Source of the DNA: Aspergillus flavus
Taxonomy: Eukaryota > Ascomycota > Eurotiomycetes > Eurotiales > Aspergillaceae
NCBI RefSeq assembly: GCF_009017415.1
Contig: NC_092403.1
Location: 744,001-808,000 of the forward strand
Direction: 5' to 3'
DNA: 64,000 nucleotides
This document shows, piece after piece, positions 21,926 through 37,500 of this stretch (the stretch's first letter is position 1; every line of letters starts with the position of its first letter). A program made the translations under genes and the position numbers. The notes under the pieces were generated by a model, which saw nothing but the letters and a program-made list of their open reading frames with translations, was not told where the DNA came from and did not search any database.

Positions 21926-23665
21926 GCTCCCCAGATTATGTAAAGACCTTATGATTTGATCAGACGAGGAAATAAAATGATCTCTTTGGCAATGTTTCAC
22001 GCACGAGTGGAAGTTAGCTCTGAGACAATAGGTATCATATGACAACGTGTTGTACGTTGAGGAGGGGGTTCTATAACTTTTCCCACGTCTGTCAGAATCC
22101 GAATTGGTTCCAGCAGCAACTATCTTTCTGCCGCTGGGGAACCATAGTTGATATTTGATATTTTTATAGCGCCAAAACTTGGCAGCATGAATTTTCTATG
22201 GCCATCGAATTAGACACATTGGTTGGTAGCTCTTAGAGCTGGTAATGATGGATGACTTTCTGACTATCTGGTCATACCCATTTACCTGAGTCCAGGCTCT
22301 CTTGTTCCAAACAATTCTAACGCTGTAGATAATGGAATCCGAGACAGCATAAAATGCACGAAGCGCTTCTGCAGTTCTGATAGCACCCAACATCGATCGT
22401 CTGGTACAACCCGCCATTAATGAGATCAATGAGTCAATGTACTGTAGATGGAGTATCCGCATTTGGGCAAGTCTCCACACATATAGACCCATCTCCATTG
22501 TTTCATGGCAGAAGTTTGTAGAGAACAGGCTGGACCCGTTGTAGGTCATCTGGCAATCACGCGGAAGATGATATCAAGCGGGACCAATTCTTGATCCTAG
22601 TATCCGAGTCGACCATTCACGAGAACAATTCTTCAGGTGACACCTGGGCTGCGGCGGACAAAAGTCCCGCTCGTGTGTTCTAGGCTTTCCTCCGCCAAAG
22701 CCAGGGCTTGGCATAGCCAAGCCAGTCTTGACTCCGGGCTATTTCACTGCCAAGACCGAGCAAACCGTGGACGTCAGAGAACCAAAGTAAAGTAAGTGCA
22801 TAGCTGTTGCATGTCATACGAGGGGTTTCCTTATCCGGAGTAGAATCTTTGCCACAGCTGATAAGCAGTCGAATCACTCTTGGTGTCAAGAGTTTGTCTC
22901 GGCATTTTGCATAGAATTACAAATATGCATATTTGTTAGTTCACATTGTGTTCTAAACCAAAGCTGAACAAGCGAACGGTGAACCAGTGATGTAATTAAG
23001 GAAGGATGGTACTCTAGACTGTATTCTACTATTACTGTCAAGATGTACAACCACACCCTCTGACAAAGATCGTGTTTTGTACATAACAAAAGTATTGTAG
23101 TCATGATTAAATTTCAACTATTGGCCTTGAACGGTTCCATAACTGAACCTGGTGAAATCTACAGCTTCAAAGATAGCACTGACATGCTTTCTTGCGCACA
23201 GCCTCCTTCTATTCGTCTCCATGAGCTTTTACAGGGTACGAGATCTGTGCAGCTAACTATGCTACCGTTAAGGTTCACGGGTGGCAACACACGGTGCACT
23301 GTGCGGACCCAGGTATCAGGGTGTTCCATACCCAAGATAATCTCACCCCTGGGACGTGCTACTATATCTGGTGCAAATCACTAATGTGGGGAAGTCTAAA
23401 AGAACCAGTGGGCGGATAACCTACTGAGAACACAAGCCACATCTTGGTGTTGGACTCGTAAATAGCAGTCAGCCAAGATAGGTCTTACACACCGGCATGG
23501 GTCTCGACGTACGGTTCCAGGGATGTCAAAGTCATCGGGAAACGGATAGAGATGTTCCTAGTCATGAGAGTCAGGACCAAGCACCTAGAACTTGTCTCGA
23601 TCGGCCTGGCCAGCTTAACAGGCTCTTCCTTTCATTCATGTACAATCACCGAGTCCAGAGACGGA

Positions 23666-23673
23666 TATAAAAG
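23666..23673 (+). promoter_or_regulatory. TATA box of the secreted SH3-like gene
   Basis: TATAAAAG lies 118 bp upstream of the ATG at 23784. Confidence 0.5.
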
Positions 23674-23783
23674 CAGTGACACGCATGCCATATCTTCTAT
23701 CCTGTAAAACAAACACTCGAACCAGTTCACGGTATTTGAATTACACCGCAGATACAAGGCGTCCAGCTTTCTTGACATTCAAT

Positions 23784-24204
23784 ATGAAGTCCCCAATTTA
23801 TCTTCTCACTGCTCTTCTTCCCCTTACACTGCCCCTAGTCAATGCTACTCCAACCGCGGAGCCTGATGACCTTGAGGTTGAGGGCTCTGTTCTTGAGGAT
23901 CGGGATAATTGCAGAGTTGAAAGACCATTCGTCTACCGCAAGTACCCCTGTGACTCGAGTGACATAACGGGCCGGGCCAACAGAGGTGACAATGTCAATT
24001 TCCAGTGCCGATACAGGTATGTTCTAAAGGTGAGAAGCATTAGTTGCTACTAAACGCCCGCAGAAACTGGTACAAGACCCCCAAGGGATGGGTGAAACAG
24101 GACGACAAGCCTCGTAGATGCCGTACGGTGATCCGCCATAACGCTTATATTATTAGTGGTGCTAACATCCTGTAGAAGGACCTCGTCCCAATAGCTGCAA
24201 CTAG
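23784..24204 (+). CDS. Small secreted cysteine-containing SH3-like protein
   Basis: Exons 23784-24016, 24064-24122 and 24176-24204 give about 106 residues. Residues 1-20 are a signal peptide (MKSPIYLLTALLPLTLPLVNA), followed by an acidic pro-like segment and then a domain starting at DNCRVERPFVYRKYPC. The layout V-R..P...SD-I-G-A-RGD-V-F-C-R...W-K-T-P-K-G-WVKQDD is that of a bacterial-type SH3 (SH3b) fold, with cysteines likely in disulfides. The second donor is ambiguous: GTACGG at 24123 ends the protein in PNSCN, whereas GTGATC at 24128 gives a longer, less orderly tail. It is probably an extracellular small protein; fungal members are sometimes called effector-like, but no function can be claimed. 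Confidence 0.65.
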
Positions 24205-24665
24205 AGCTATGCTGCTCTCTAGGCCCCGAAATCTAAGGAGGAAGGTCACCGGTACTTGCTTGTGGAAGGGAAATTGCAAAATGGTGGAAGTGTGTTGGGG
24301 AGGTCCATGTCATTCTTTCTCAATGCCGTGAATTTGTTGTTTTAGTTATTTTGATATTTAATGAATTTGTTGATTTGTTTATCTATGAGATATTTAGTGA
24401 ATAATAACATGAGTACCTGTTAAAAGCAACCAGCCCTCATTTATTTATGATGGAGCAATAGTCCCATAAAATTTGCTCTTAGAGTCTACTGCGAGTCATT
24501 CATGTCTGTGATAACCTAAGTTTATAGCAAAATACAGGACATCTTCTTGAACACAATACAAGGGAATATAAGCTGGAAATAGGTCTCTGGTATTGACATA
24601 GGTATCAGATTGAAAGGGCATCGAAGCATGTGATCCATGCCATAATTGTATGTGAATGACTAGAA
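24205..24665. other. Intergenic stretch between convergent genes
   Basis: AT-rich tail-to-tail spacer; nothing else seen. Confidence 0.4.
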
Positions 24666-27572
24666 TTAGTGCGAGCTCGTCTTCTTCTCATGGCGAGGTG
24701 CAAACATACACTGTCGCCCAAAGGGAAGCTTGAAATCATCCATGGGTTCCCAACTAAGCTGTATGCCAATTTGCTTTGCCTCCTTAACAATTTCGAAGCT
24801 CGGATCTTTTCGTTGGAACAAGACTTCCTTCATACGAGTGCTCCAGTATCCTTGTAGAAAGCCAAACAAAGGAATATTCATCTCAAAGTATCTATGCTCG
24901 AACTCGGAGACAAGGATTTCCAGGTCCTCGAGCAATAGCTTCTCTTCTTCATGTATCTCAGCAATGTCTTCATGACCTAGACTTGATTGGGACCACCCAA
25001 CGACATGAGACCTCCGGCAGGTATGGCTAAGTCCCAGTTCTTGAAAGGTAAGATACCGTAGCACCGCTCGAGCAGACTCAAAGCAATCGCCCTGGGCTCT
25101 GAGGAAAAGTTCAAGTAAGACAAGACCATAGCAGGTGTGTATATTGAATCTATCATCAGGAATCAATAGTCCCCGACCAGAGAGGTTGTGCAGTACACAT
25201 GTTATCGGACCGCATCCTTTCCCTGGAGAGCAGGAACATGAGCAGCTGTCCGTCTCCTTAGACGCTAAACAGCCCAGCCAAAACTGTCGCTGCTCTTTGT
25301 TTAGCGCTTGAAATGAGCCAGTCACAACCTGACAAGCATGCTTACAGGTTAGTGAAGTCCAAGGCCCTGAATGTCTGACCATACTTAAAAAGGAGTAGGT
25401 GATTGAACTGCAGAGCTCCAAAACCGTAGAGAAGCCATCTTTGGATACTTTGAGGTTCAAATCCATATTTATGAACCACATGGCACGCTGAAGATCGGTC
25501 GCTGGATAAACTGGCTGAGGGGGAGCTAGCGAACTTTTGTCTTGAAATCCAGCCTGATAGAGAGCTTTCACCATACTCAAGTGGGGCGTGTCCCCTAATA
25601 TGGAATGCTCTTCATCGACTGTCAACCTCTTGGGTACAGCTATACCCCTTTCTACTAAGAGGTTACACATGCTGGCCGCACTCCTATCTGGAAGCTGCCC
25701 TTTTGTGAGTTGGAAGCGGGCCAGGTCATTTGTTGTTAAGACCGACTCCGCTAGATCACGAAGCTCGGCTCGCCGCTTGATAATCTCCGCTATAAGGAGA
25801 TCTTGCATATCGATGCTGAATTGCCCGTAGAACATCCAACGTGGAAGTGGTACGTCGACACGGAATAACAACTGGACAGAGTCTAGCGTGTTGTTTCGAA
25901 TAGCGGCCGCCAACGCGAGATGTATATCCCCGGTAGTATATTCCCCTTTTCCCAATAGGAACTCTAAGCCCTCTGGCCAAGTGGTTGCCAACTGAAGTGG
26001 ACTCATCCAACCGATATCAGTATAAATACAGTTTGGGGCTGATTCCACTGCGGATTCCAGAGCAAATTGCAATTCACGCAGCATTGCCCAAGCAAAATCA
26101 GAAACATCAAGACCTTGTACTTTATTAGTATAAAGAGAACTGACTTGGTGAATAGCCATCTGCTTACACTCCTCAAACATGTGTACAAGATGTTTCTTTC
26201 TCAGTTCGGTGCCGATGAACCCGGCGGAAATCTCTCCCATAACACCATACTTCAACATTTTTTGCGGGACGCTCTGACAGACTTTATCTGTACTTACGGG
26301 GTTACCCATGAGCGCGGGTTGATTATGCATCAAATCCTCCAGCACGAGGTAATCCATGGGCGTATTACCCCCTTGGTCCGGTTCGGCTAGATGGTCACCG
26401 TATGTGAAATAACTTATAAGCTGGCTATAATGTGCACTAGCATCCGGAAACCTGTCAAAGTTCCGGTTAAACATACATAGTGCCTAGATACTTGGTCAGC
26501 TCTGGAACATGCATATTTCGCATGGGGGAGTCAAATACTAACGTGGAGGATCGAGCTACCCCATGGATCTATATCACTGGGTTGAGCTTTTCCTTCGTCA
26601 TAGAGTTGATAAAGCTGTGCAATGACAGTATCGACAAGGTTAACCGCACTTTCTGAAGTTGAGTTAGGGTCAATATACGCGAGCTTTCTCACCAACATAA
26701 AGGCTGGAGAGTCAAACGGGACAGTCGCACGAAAGGTTAGATGCGGAGCTACTCTGAATCCGCGCCGCTCTTTGAAGATCGACATTGAGGCAGAGACACT
26801 CAACCCAAAGAATGTGCAAATAAACGAAAAGCGCTTTGCAGCATTGCGAGAGCCGTAGACACTTCGACGATAATTGCAGGAACTTGAGTGATGTCTCGAG
26901 ACTGCGGTTGATGCCGCGCAATGGCAACGATGGTCGGGCACGGGGCGGGTCAAATTCTGGTTGTCCAGCTTTTGTTCCAAATTTGCGAAGCTTTGTTCCA
27001 TGTTTTTCCGCGTGCCCAAGTTCCGTGCTAAAATTGTAGCAGTTGAAGCGTTGAGAATCTGGGTCTGAGCCCTGTGTCTCTTGGATTAGCAAGAACTGTG
27101 CAACACGATCCAGCTTCACGCAACACAAGCCTTACATGTGTAGAGCAGAACTCAGCTCTAGCTGAAGGCTATCCAATGCATTGCTTACTGACACCAGCGT
27201 CTTCTGTCGAAACGGGTAAAGTGCTTTTTTGGCTGTATGTCTCATAGTTAGTCGTGTTGGACTGGCGGCGTGGGGGTCGCCCCAACACCGGACAACTGTC
27301 GCCTGGAGGTTATCAATGCCTGCTTCAATAATACCGACCATCTGTTGACAATGATCGACGTAGTCGCGTTCTATGAGAGAGACGCTGTCTTGTAGAAGCT
27401 TTCTCAGCAAACGCATCGTTTTCTGCATCCGTTCAGCCTTCTGAGCAATGCGGCTGACTTCCTCATCGGCTCCCTCCACGGCGGAACAATATTTTATTAT
27501 CCCACCGCATACTGTTATTCCTAACGAAATAACACCGAAAGTACCGGTCGTGATGGAGAACGGATCACCCAT
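24666..27572 (-). CDS. 927-residue protein with Helo-like/STAND-type N-terminal domain and ankyrin-like body
   Basis: Exons 27136-27572, 26543-27071 and 24666-26483 with introns of 64 bp (GTAAGG..ACACAG) and 59 bp (GTTAGT..CTAG); phases close. The N-terminus, MGDPFSITTGTFGVISLGIT with CGGIIKYCSAV after it, is the hallmark of the fungal N-terminal domain found on STAND/NLR-like and ankyrin proteins (Helo_like_N). A helical segment follows. Around residues 280-330 degenerate ankyrin pieces appear: DIDPWGSSILHALCMFNRNF and EPDQGGNTPMDYLVLEDL. There is no NACHT or NB-ARC nucleotide-binding motif. The long third exon is mostly helical and has a Cys-rich run (CSCSCSPGKGC). In the better-known relatives this N-domain works in self/non-self recognition and cell death; for this protein that is only inference. 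Confidence 0.78.
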
Positions 27573-27812
27573 GATTTATAGACGTTTTGATGAGAACAAT
27601 AAGGGGAACCAGGAATGCAGGAAAGTTGAAGGTCAAGCAGTTCGCGCCAATCTCCCGTTTAGGTAATTGACGAGGCTGTGTTGACTCGCTCACGTGGTTG
27701 GATTCGTGCCCAATGATCTTCAAAAAGACATGCCGGTCAGTTAGCCAGCTGCAATATGCCTGTAGTGTATTAAAGTCTTCTATCTGCTACACCTAATCTG
27801 AATATTTCTTTC

Positions 27813-31023
<3,211 letters not shown>

Positions 31024-32112
31024 ATGGCCACCAAATACGCCAAAAGCCAAGGCCCTGATTTCAGAAATGAGATCCAGCGCGTCGCTATCATCGGTGTACG
31101 TTATGCATACGAGATCCCTCTTCAACATGCTAGTACCAATCAACTAACTAAACGTATCTAGGCCGGAGGCACCGTCGGCAAGCCCATCGCTCAAGAACTC
31201 ATCAAAACAGGCAAGCACACTGTAACAGCGCTGACTCGCGCCGGGAGCCAAAGCACCTTACCCGAGGGCATCCAGACCGTGCTTGTCGATTACGACGATA
31301 AGGTAAGCCTCTTGAGGGCCCTGGAGGGCCAGGATGCCCTGATCATCACATTACCCGTGACCGCGGCACCGGACACACAATCCAAGATTATACAAGCTGC
31401 CGCTAAGGCCGGTGTCAAATACGTGATGCCGAATGTCTGGGGCTGCGACGTCACGAATGACAATCTGGTGAATAGCGGACTAGGCTGGGAGCGACTCCGA
31501 GGGGCTTTCGACGAAATCGAGAAGACGGGTGTTTCGTCGTGGGTGTCCCTTATTTGTGGGTTCTGGTATGAGCATAGTGTGAGCCTGGGGCCGGCTACGT
31601 TCGGGTTCAATTTTGCGGAGAAGAAGATGGTGTTGTTTGATGATGGGGAGACTAAGATTAATGTCAGTACTCCTGCGCAGTGTGGGAGGGCTGTTGCGAA
31701 GTTGTTGAGTTTGAAGGTATTGCCTGAGGATGAGAATGATCGGAGTGTGACGCTGAGTCGCTGGTTGAATAAACCCGTGTATATCTCCAGCTTCCGGATT
31801 ACTCAGAAGCAGATGTTTGAGAGTTGGAAACGGGTCACTGGTGAGAAGAATGAGGATTGGACAGTGGTGTATGAGTCCAGTCGTGAGCGGTATGAGAAGG
31901 GGCTTGAGGGGATGCAGAATGGTGACCACGGTGCCTTTGTTCAGGCCATGTACTCCCGTGTCTTGTTTCCAAATGGAGATGGGGATTATGAGAGCAAACA
32001 TGCTTTGGCTAATGAGACTCTTGGTCTTCCCCAGGAGGACCTCGATGAGCTGACCAGGAATGCCAAAGTTATGATTGATCGGGGGTACGATTATATGACA
32101 AAGCGGGACTGA
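31024..32112 (+). CDS. NmrA-like / isoflavone-reductase-type NAD(P)-binding protein
   Basis: Exons 31024-31095 and 31162-32112 (intron 66 bp, GTACGT..TCTAG) give 340 residues. The intron splits the dinucleotide-binding motif, which after splicing reads VAIIGAGGTVGKPIAQELI (residues 20-38), GxxGxxG as in atypical SDRs of the NmrA group. The next blocks (TALTRAGSQ, EGQDALIITLPVTA, AGVKYVMPNVWG) are typical of the fungal isoflavone-reductase-like family. Members are NADPH-dependent reductases or redox sensors; the substrate is unknown. It is divergent from the FAD monooxygenase gene and may act on its product. It converges on the D-lactate dehydrogenase gene with only 158 bp between the stop codons. 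Confidence 0.9.
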
Positions 32113-32270
32113 TATGCAGTCTAGTTCATGGACAATATCTACGTTGACATGAGTTGGTGGACTGGAACACAGAGCTTTCAGACCTTGAACCTATGTACAG
32201 TAACTCGCATAATCACTGCTTCCCTCGATATATCTATTTCTGAGCCTAGAATAACAATCCGCTTCTTTGG

Positions 32271-34505
32271 TTAATCAAAGATCTTCCCTGGATTGAGCAA
32301 GCAACTTGAATCATCATTAGCACTGTGCGAGCTGCAGACGGATCGAGACTTACTGAGGATCCAAACTGCGCTTCAAGGTGCGCATCACCCCGACAGTTTC
32401 AGGTCCCAGCTCCTCTAATAGGCACTCTTTTTTCCCGAGGCCAATACCGTGCTCGCCCTTGTGAGTCATTAGCCAACCTGTTGTATCCGGAAACTGATCC
32501 GTAGATGCTCAACAATCAAGTTACTAACCGAAACAGTTCCCTCCATCTCCACAGCCCTATGTACCATGGCCAGCACACAGTCTCGAACAGACTGCTTCTG
32601 TTCTGGGTCGTTCGGATTATACATCACAGCTTGGTGGAAGTTCCCATCTCCAACATGTCCTAGAACGCTTGAGAAAAGCCCCAGCTGACCAGATTCCTTC
32701 TTCGAAAGGTCTGGAGAAGTTAGCCAATAAACTAAGGAAGAAGAGATTCGTATACTCTACCAATAATTTCTGCCATTCTCGATAGTGGCACAGCAACATC
32801 AGTAGACCATATCTGGGTGCCCTCAGGTCGCGCCGCAAGCATCGCCCACAATGACTCTTTTCTCGCTGCCCAAAGACTGTTCATTTCTTCCTCACTCTTC
32901 GCGAACTCAAAATTCTCTCCGCTATGCTGCGAGCTGATTGTTCGAACCCGTTCGACGTCCTCTTCTATAGCTCGCTGTGTTCCCGAAAATCTGTTTCGCG
33001 CTTAGCGGTATCCGGCATTGTAGCTCGGGGAAACGTACTTGAATAGCAACGTGGGTTTCTCCTCCCACAGTCTACCCCCTGCTCCTCCATTCTTATTGAT
33101 GACCATCATCTGAGTCTCATCCATCATCTCGAGAGCAGCGATTTGGATTCCAGTACGCATGATTTTGGATGCGGTAGCCGCTGCCTCGCGGATTGAAGGA
33201 AATGTGGCAACGGCTACACTTTGCTTCTCCGGTATGGTTGCCAGCTTCAGCGTAATTTCTGTAATCATTCCGAGTGTACCTTCACTGCCCGTGAACAGGG
33301 ACGTCAGGTTGTATCCAGCAGATGTTTTCCTTCTTGCTGTCACCTACTATGTATAATAAATGTCGGAGAAGAATACATACCGTGGCCGATGTCTTGTTTT
33401 GATCACGTTTCCATCCGCCAGGACAACTGTGACATTGACGACCCAATCTTTCATTGTACCGTATCTCACGGCATTTGTTCCGCTATAGATTGAACTGTTA
33501 GATAGGGTCCCAGAACAGCGGTGGGTGATGTGAACGCGCGTGTACACTTACCTGCAGTTGGTTGCGACCATACCGCCGATCAATGCCTGAAAATCAATTA
33601 GAACACTCTATGAGCACTGGAGGAGGATAGAAATACTGTGGGACTGGGATCCAGTGGTAAGAAAAGGCCACTGTTCTTGAGGAGTTTATTGAGATCAACC
33701 CAATTTACCCCCGGTTGAACTACAACGTCCATACTAATCGAACTATTAGCTTTCGTTAAGTATGTGTTTTTATTGAGGCACCCTACTCATCTGGGTGGAA
33801 TGATACAATCCTCTTCATATCCGAGAAGTCAATGGTTAATCCCGAATATGGCGCGACAAAGTTTCCTTCGACGCTTGAGCCACCAGCAAATGGAACTACA
33901 TGGTTAGGTGAGTACAACATCCAGACCAATTCAACGGCTCGAAAGACAACTTACTCATTGGAATCTTAAAAGCAGTACAAATCTTTGCAATGAATGCCAC
34001 ATCCTCCGTAGTCTTCGGTCTAGCAACAGCGATCGGCCTCGCTTCACAATTCGAAGTGGATAATTCAGAATATCCATGAATCGCGATTTCTTCCTCATCC
34101 CAAGAGACCGAGTCCTCTCCTAGAGTCTCCTCAATTATCTTAATTCCCTATCATGGCCCATATCAGCAAGCAGCGTGGAAACGAATATACGATCTCGGAG
34201 AATATCGATACCTTTATCATAGCCTCTTTATCCGCATACTCAACACCCTTTGCCCCGCCAACTTCTGATGAATCTACCTGGGGTGAATCCGACGATTGCC
34301 ATCGCGAAACCAACAGACATCCTCCAATGCCAGTCACAAGACCTGTGAGACCCCATTGCACGGAACTGCGACCGTTAGAATCGCTGCGAGCTTGCCGCGT
34401 GGCCTCTACATGATTGTATCGAGCGAATGGCGTCCGTGCGGGGATCGTTGCTCTTCCACCAAGGCGGAATCTGGGGAGTGAAACTGCTCTTGGTATAGGT
34501 CGCAT
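32271..34505 (-). CDS. Mitochondrial D-lactate dehydrogenase (cytochrome type), FAD-linked
   Basis: Eleven exons were placed (34212-34505, 33955-34138, 33787-33895, 33637-33733, 33552-33586, 33381-33482, 33039-33329, 32761-32990, 32529-32710, 32354-32457, 32271-32304); all phases close, giving 553 residues. The basic N-terminus followed by a hydrophobic segment (WGLTGLVTGIGGCLLV) indicates a mitochondrial inner-membrane presequence. The FAD_binding_4 domain shows VPFAGGSSVEG-like IPFAGGSSVEGN, VVQPGVNWVDLN and TGSEGTLGMITEITLKLA. The C-terminal FAD-linked oxidase domain shows VGDGNFHQAVMYNP, SGEHGIGLGKKECL and the closing NPGKIFD. The enzyme oxidises D-lactate to pyruvate, passing electrons to cytochrome c. 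The gene is unusually intron-rich for this window and looks like an ordinary core metabolic gene at the edge of the desert. Confidence 0.95.
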
Positions 34506-37500
34506 TGAGGGCAATTTTCAGGTGCACTTATTACTCCGAGAGAGCAATTGTAATCCCGGAGTTGGAATTGATTTGTTCGAATCGGAATGTTGGTGGTGAT
34601 GAAGTCCCTCGGCATCCCTTTCGGGCACGGCTTTTCCCGATCGGGAATACCCGACCGTTTCATGCAAGTCGTTGTTTTGAGTCTAGTTGATACTACCTTG
34701 GACTTATATGGAGTCAATTGTGGATGCGGATGGATAATAAGTGGCTGGGGATATAAATCTGTTTGTCATACGGAGAATCAACATCTCTATTGGCTGTCTA
34801 TTTAGAATGTAGACGTTTTTCGGAGTTATGCTTCACCATAGGGGCAAGATATATATAGAGATCTGCACGTTGTTGGTCGGCCGTTTGAGTGAGCGCACCT
34901 GTGTATAACCATGTATCTCAATCAGCTATTCAAGTTAGCAGCGGTGACACCATTTTACTCGGGTGATAGATCAAGGATCTGCAAATTGTGTCCTCTATCT
35001 GCCTATTATAACCCATGCAGCGTGTGGTCTCAACGTAAACCATGTAACATGAACTTTTGCGAATAATCAGCACTGAATAATTGTAACCAGGCAACTTCCT
35101 AACTAGAAGCCTTTCAGCACGGGTTTTGCTATGGACACTGGACGAGAGGGAGACCCATTGTACGAAACGAACGGGCCAATACAGAAGATAGAACCAAGGA
35201 CAATGGCCAATGTCTTCCACGAATGACTGCAACAATGATGGCCCAGTTTGGCCCGCAAATTCGTTGGAAGTAGTCGTGACTTATCAGCTCCAAGCCTGGA
35301 GTATACCAATCGACACAGAGTAATAGAATAGCTGCAGCATTATAGAGGGTATTAAGGTCGCGGTAGGTCGTGGTAGGCCACTAGGGAGGCACAAATCAGA
35401 GGAACGTCTTTTATAAAACCCATCATGGTCAGGACCACAAAGGACGTCTCACCGATATGCGGAAGCTTTAGCAGTGGGATGGAATCGAAGGCGATCCAAG
35501 GAGAAGATGTCCAACAAAAGTATCACAGCAAAATAAAAAATGATTGTAACCGCGACATCGGTGATCAATTGTTCGGCCAAGAGAAATTATGTCTAAAGGC
35601 ACTGCGACATGATTAGCCTCACCTGAAGAACCTGGATGAACGATCTTGAGGTATAAGTAGGCGAGACTATCACATACTATGGCCGGAGGGAAGATGATGG
35701 TGATAGACACAATGGCGTTCTTGCTTCACGCAAATCGGAGAATTGGTATCGGCGACTGCGATGCGGTCGTGTCTTTTGCGGTTTCTCGTGATCATTAACC
35801 CGTATATGTGTAGTACGTGAAATCATAAGGATCAATGTTATCGGTCAATCAGCCCACTATTTGCGCCATACTGGTCGCGAATTCCGTGTGCTAAGTTGCT
35901 AAGAACAGTGTTGATGGTAAGTCGAGTAACTGGCTTCGGTCGCGATCTCAGAGGGATAAAAGGCTAGGTATCTCACGGAAACCTAAAGTAATGATCTTCG
36001 TCAGTCTACACAGCATAATTGAAGGAGAGTAAAGATGTCGTAACAGGGAGCGGCTCACTGAGCTAGGCACTTGAAAGTATGGACCTATCCGTTCAAGTCT
36101 TGTATGGTCGGCTTATTCTGAGTGCGTATAACCTACTGTTATCGCGAACACTTTGGCTCTTCCTATAGCGGGTTCAAACATTGAGGACCGTGCTAAGTAT
36201 AATGCGGGCTGCATTCCACCAGTATTGGAAGGTTTGTCACCGGCCTTCCTGCCAAAGTGACCAGGTCAGCTGCTCGTGGGCTATTGCACTTCTACATAAG
36301 TGAAGACGACGGCGATTATAGCTTTCCAGCCACGGTAGTTCGGATCTCATGTAAAGGAACGTAATGGGAAGGGAATTGTTCGGCATAGTCATTTCCTAAT
36401 GCCTTGGGCAGCATGATTAATTCCCGACCGTAAGAACGAAGCTTTCCCAACAGTGAGCCCGGAGCTACCGGGAGGTCATCAAGAGATGGGTGCATATCTC
36501 CTATTCGTATGATTAAACGTCGCAACGTTGTAACAATAGGGTTCAAAACCTTGATTTCAGTACTTGCTAGTGAGCTAGAATGTCCATTGAAATACTAACG
36601 CAGATGAGTGGGACCTCTACCGCGGTGGCAACAACTAAGCATAAACGCAAGATCCCCCGAGGCCTGGAACCGATTCAATGATAAGCTTTGCATAGGGTGG
36701 ATACTCGATCATTTGTGACATGTCTTGCAGCCGGCCAGCAGCAGCGGCAGATGAAGTACCATGTTCCCTGACAGAGTGAGCAGCTGCATTGGTATTATGG
36801 TCCAACAGAAAATGTATACAGGAGCACGGTGGTCTCCGGCCGTGATGGCAAATTAACCCGTGCAGAGTAAGACTGTCTCGTCTACACTCAATGCAGAGCG
36901 CTGTGCTCCGTAGTCGGGGTTGATTCCCGGAAATCTACGAGGCTCTGCAGCTCAACAGGACATTCGTGGTACTCAACTGAGCGGCTGCAGGAAATCGGCT
37001 GCGAGATCAAAGCTGCGACAGTCGTCGTCTCCGTCGGCCTCACTGAAGTGGCGAAATAACTAGAGATCATTAGGCGGGCCTCACTGCCAGACAGCCAGCC
37101 ACGTCAGTGGATCTGCAATCCCTTGCAGATGTACGTACCTAATGATTATAGTCTTCTCTGATAGCCCGGTATAGGTCGCTCTAACGCCTGGATCGACCGT
37201 AAGCCGAAAGGAGCGCTAATCACCCGTCCCCGTGTGTGACCTCCACCCTGGCCCACGGATTGTGCTCGCGTATATTGTGGAAGGTCTGGCATTAGGAGGA
37301 GGGACAACGTTATTGATCGATCTCGCCTCGTGCTTCTCCTGCACACGTCTTTCTAACCTTTACGGACTGGTTCAATGTACCTCGAGGAGAACAGCACTGT
37401 CTGTAATTTGCTTTACTTCCAATGTCGGATCCTGAACCCAGACAGTAGCATAACTTCACGCCACCCAGTCTCGTGGGTAGATATCTGATCGAACATCTGA

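Larger units (their letters stand above)
21102..23783. other. Gene-poor stretch with one doubtful small gene
   Basis: Apart from the doubtful frame at 21545-21925 I see no supported gene. Minus-strand frames at 22196-22549 and 22680-22889 have some order (the latter starts TPRVIRLLISCGKD, faintly ankyrin-like) and may be relics. The right end is the promoter of the secreted SH3-like gene. Confidence 0.35.

Noticed and set aside
22680..22889. Minus frame with VIRLLISCGKD, resembling an ankyrin helix
   Set aside because: One helix only, and the rest of the frame does not follow the repeat.
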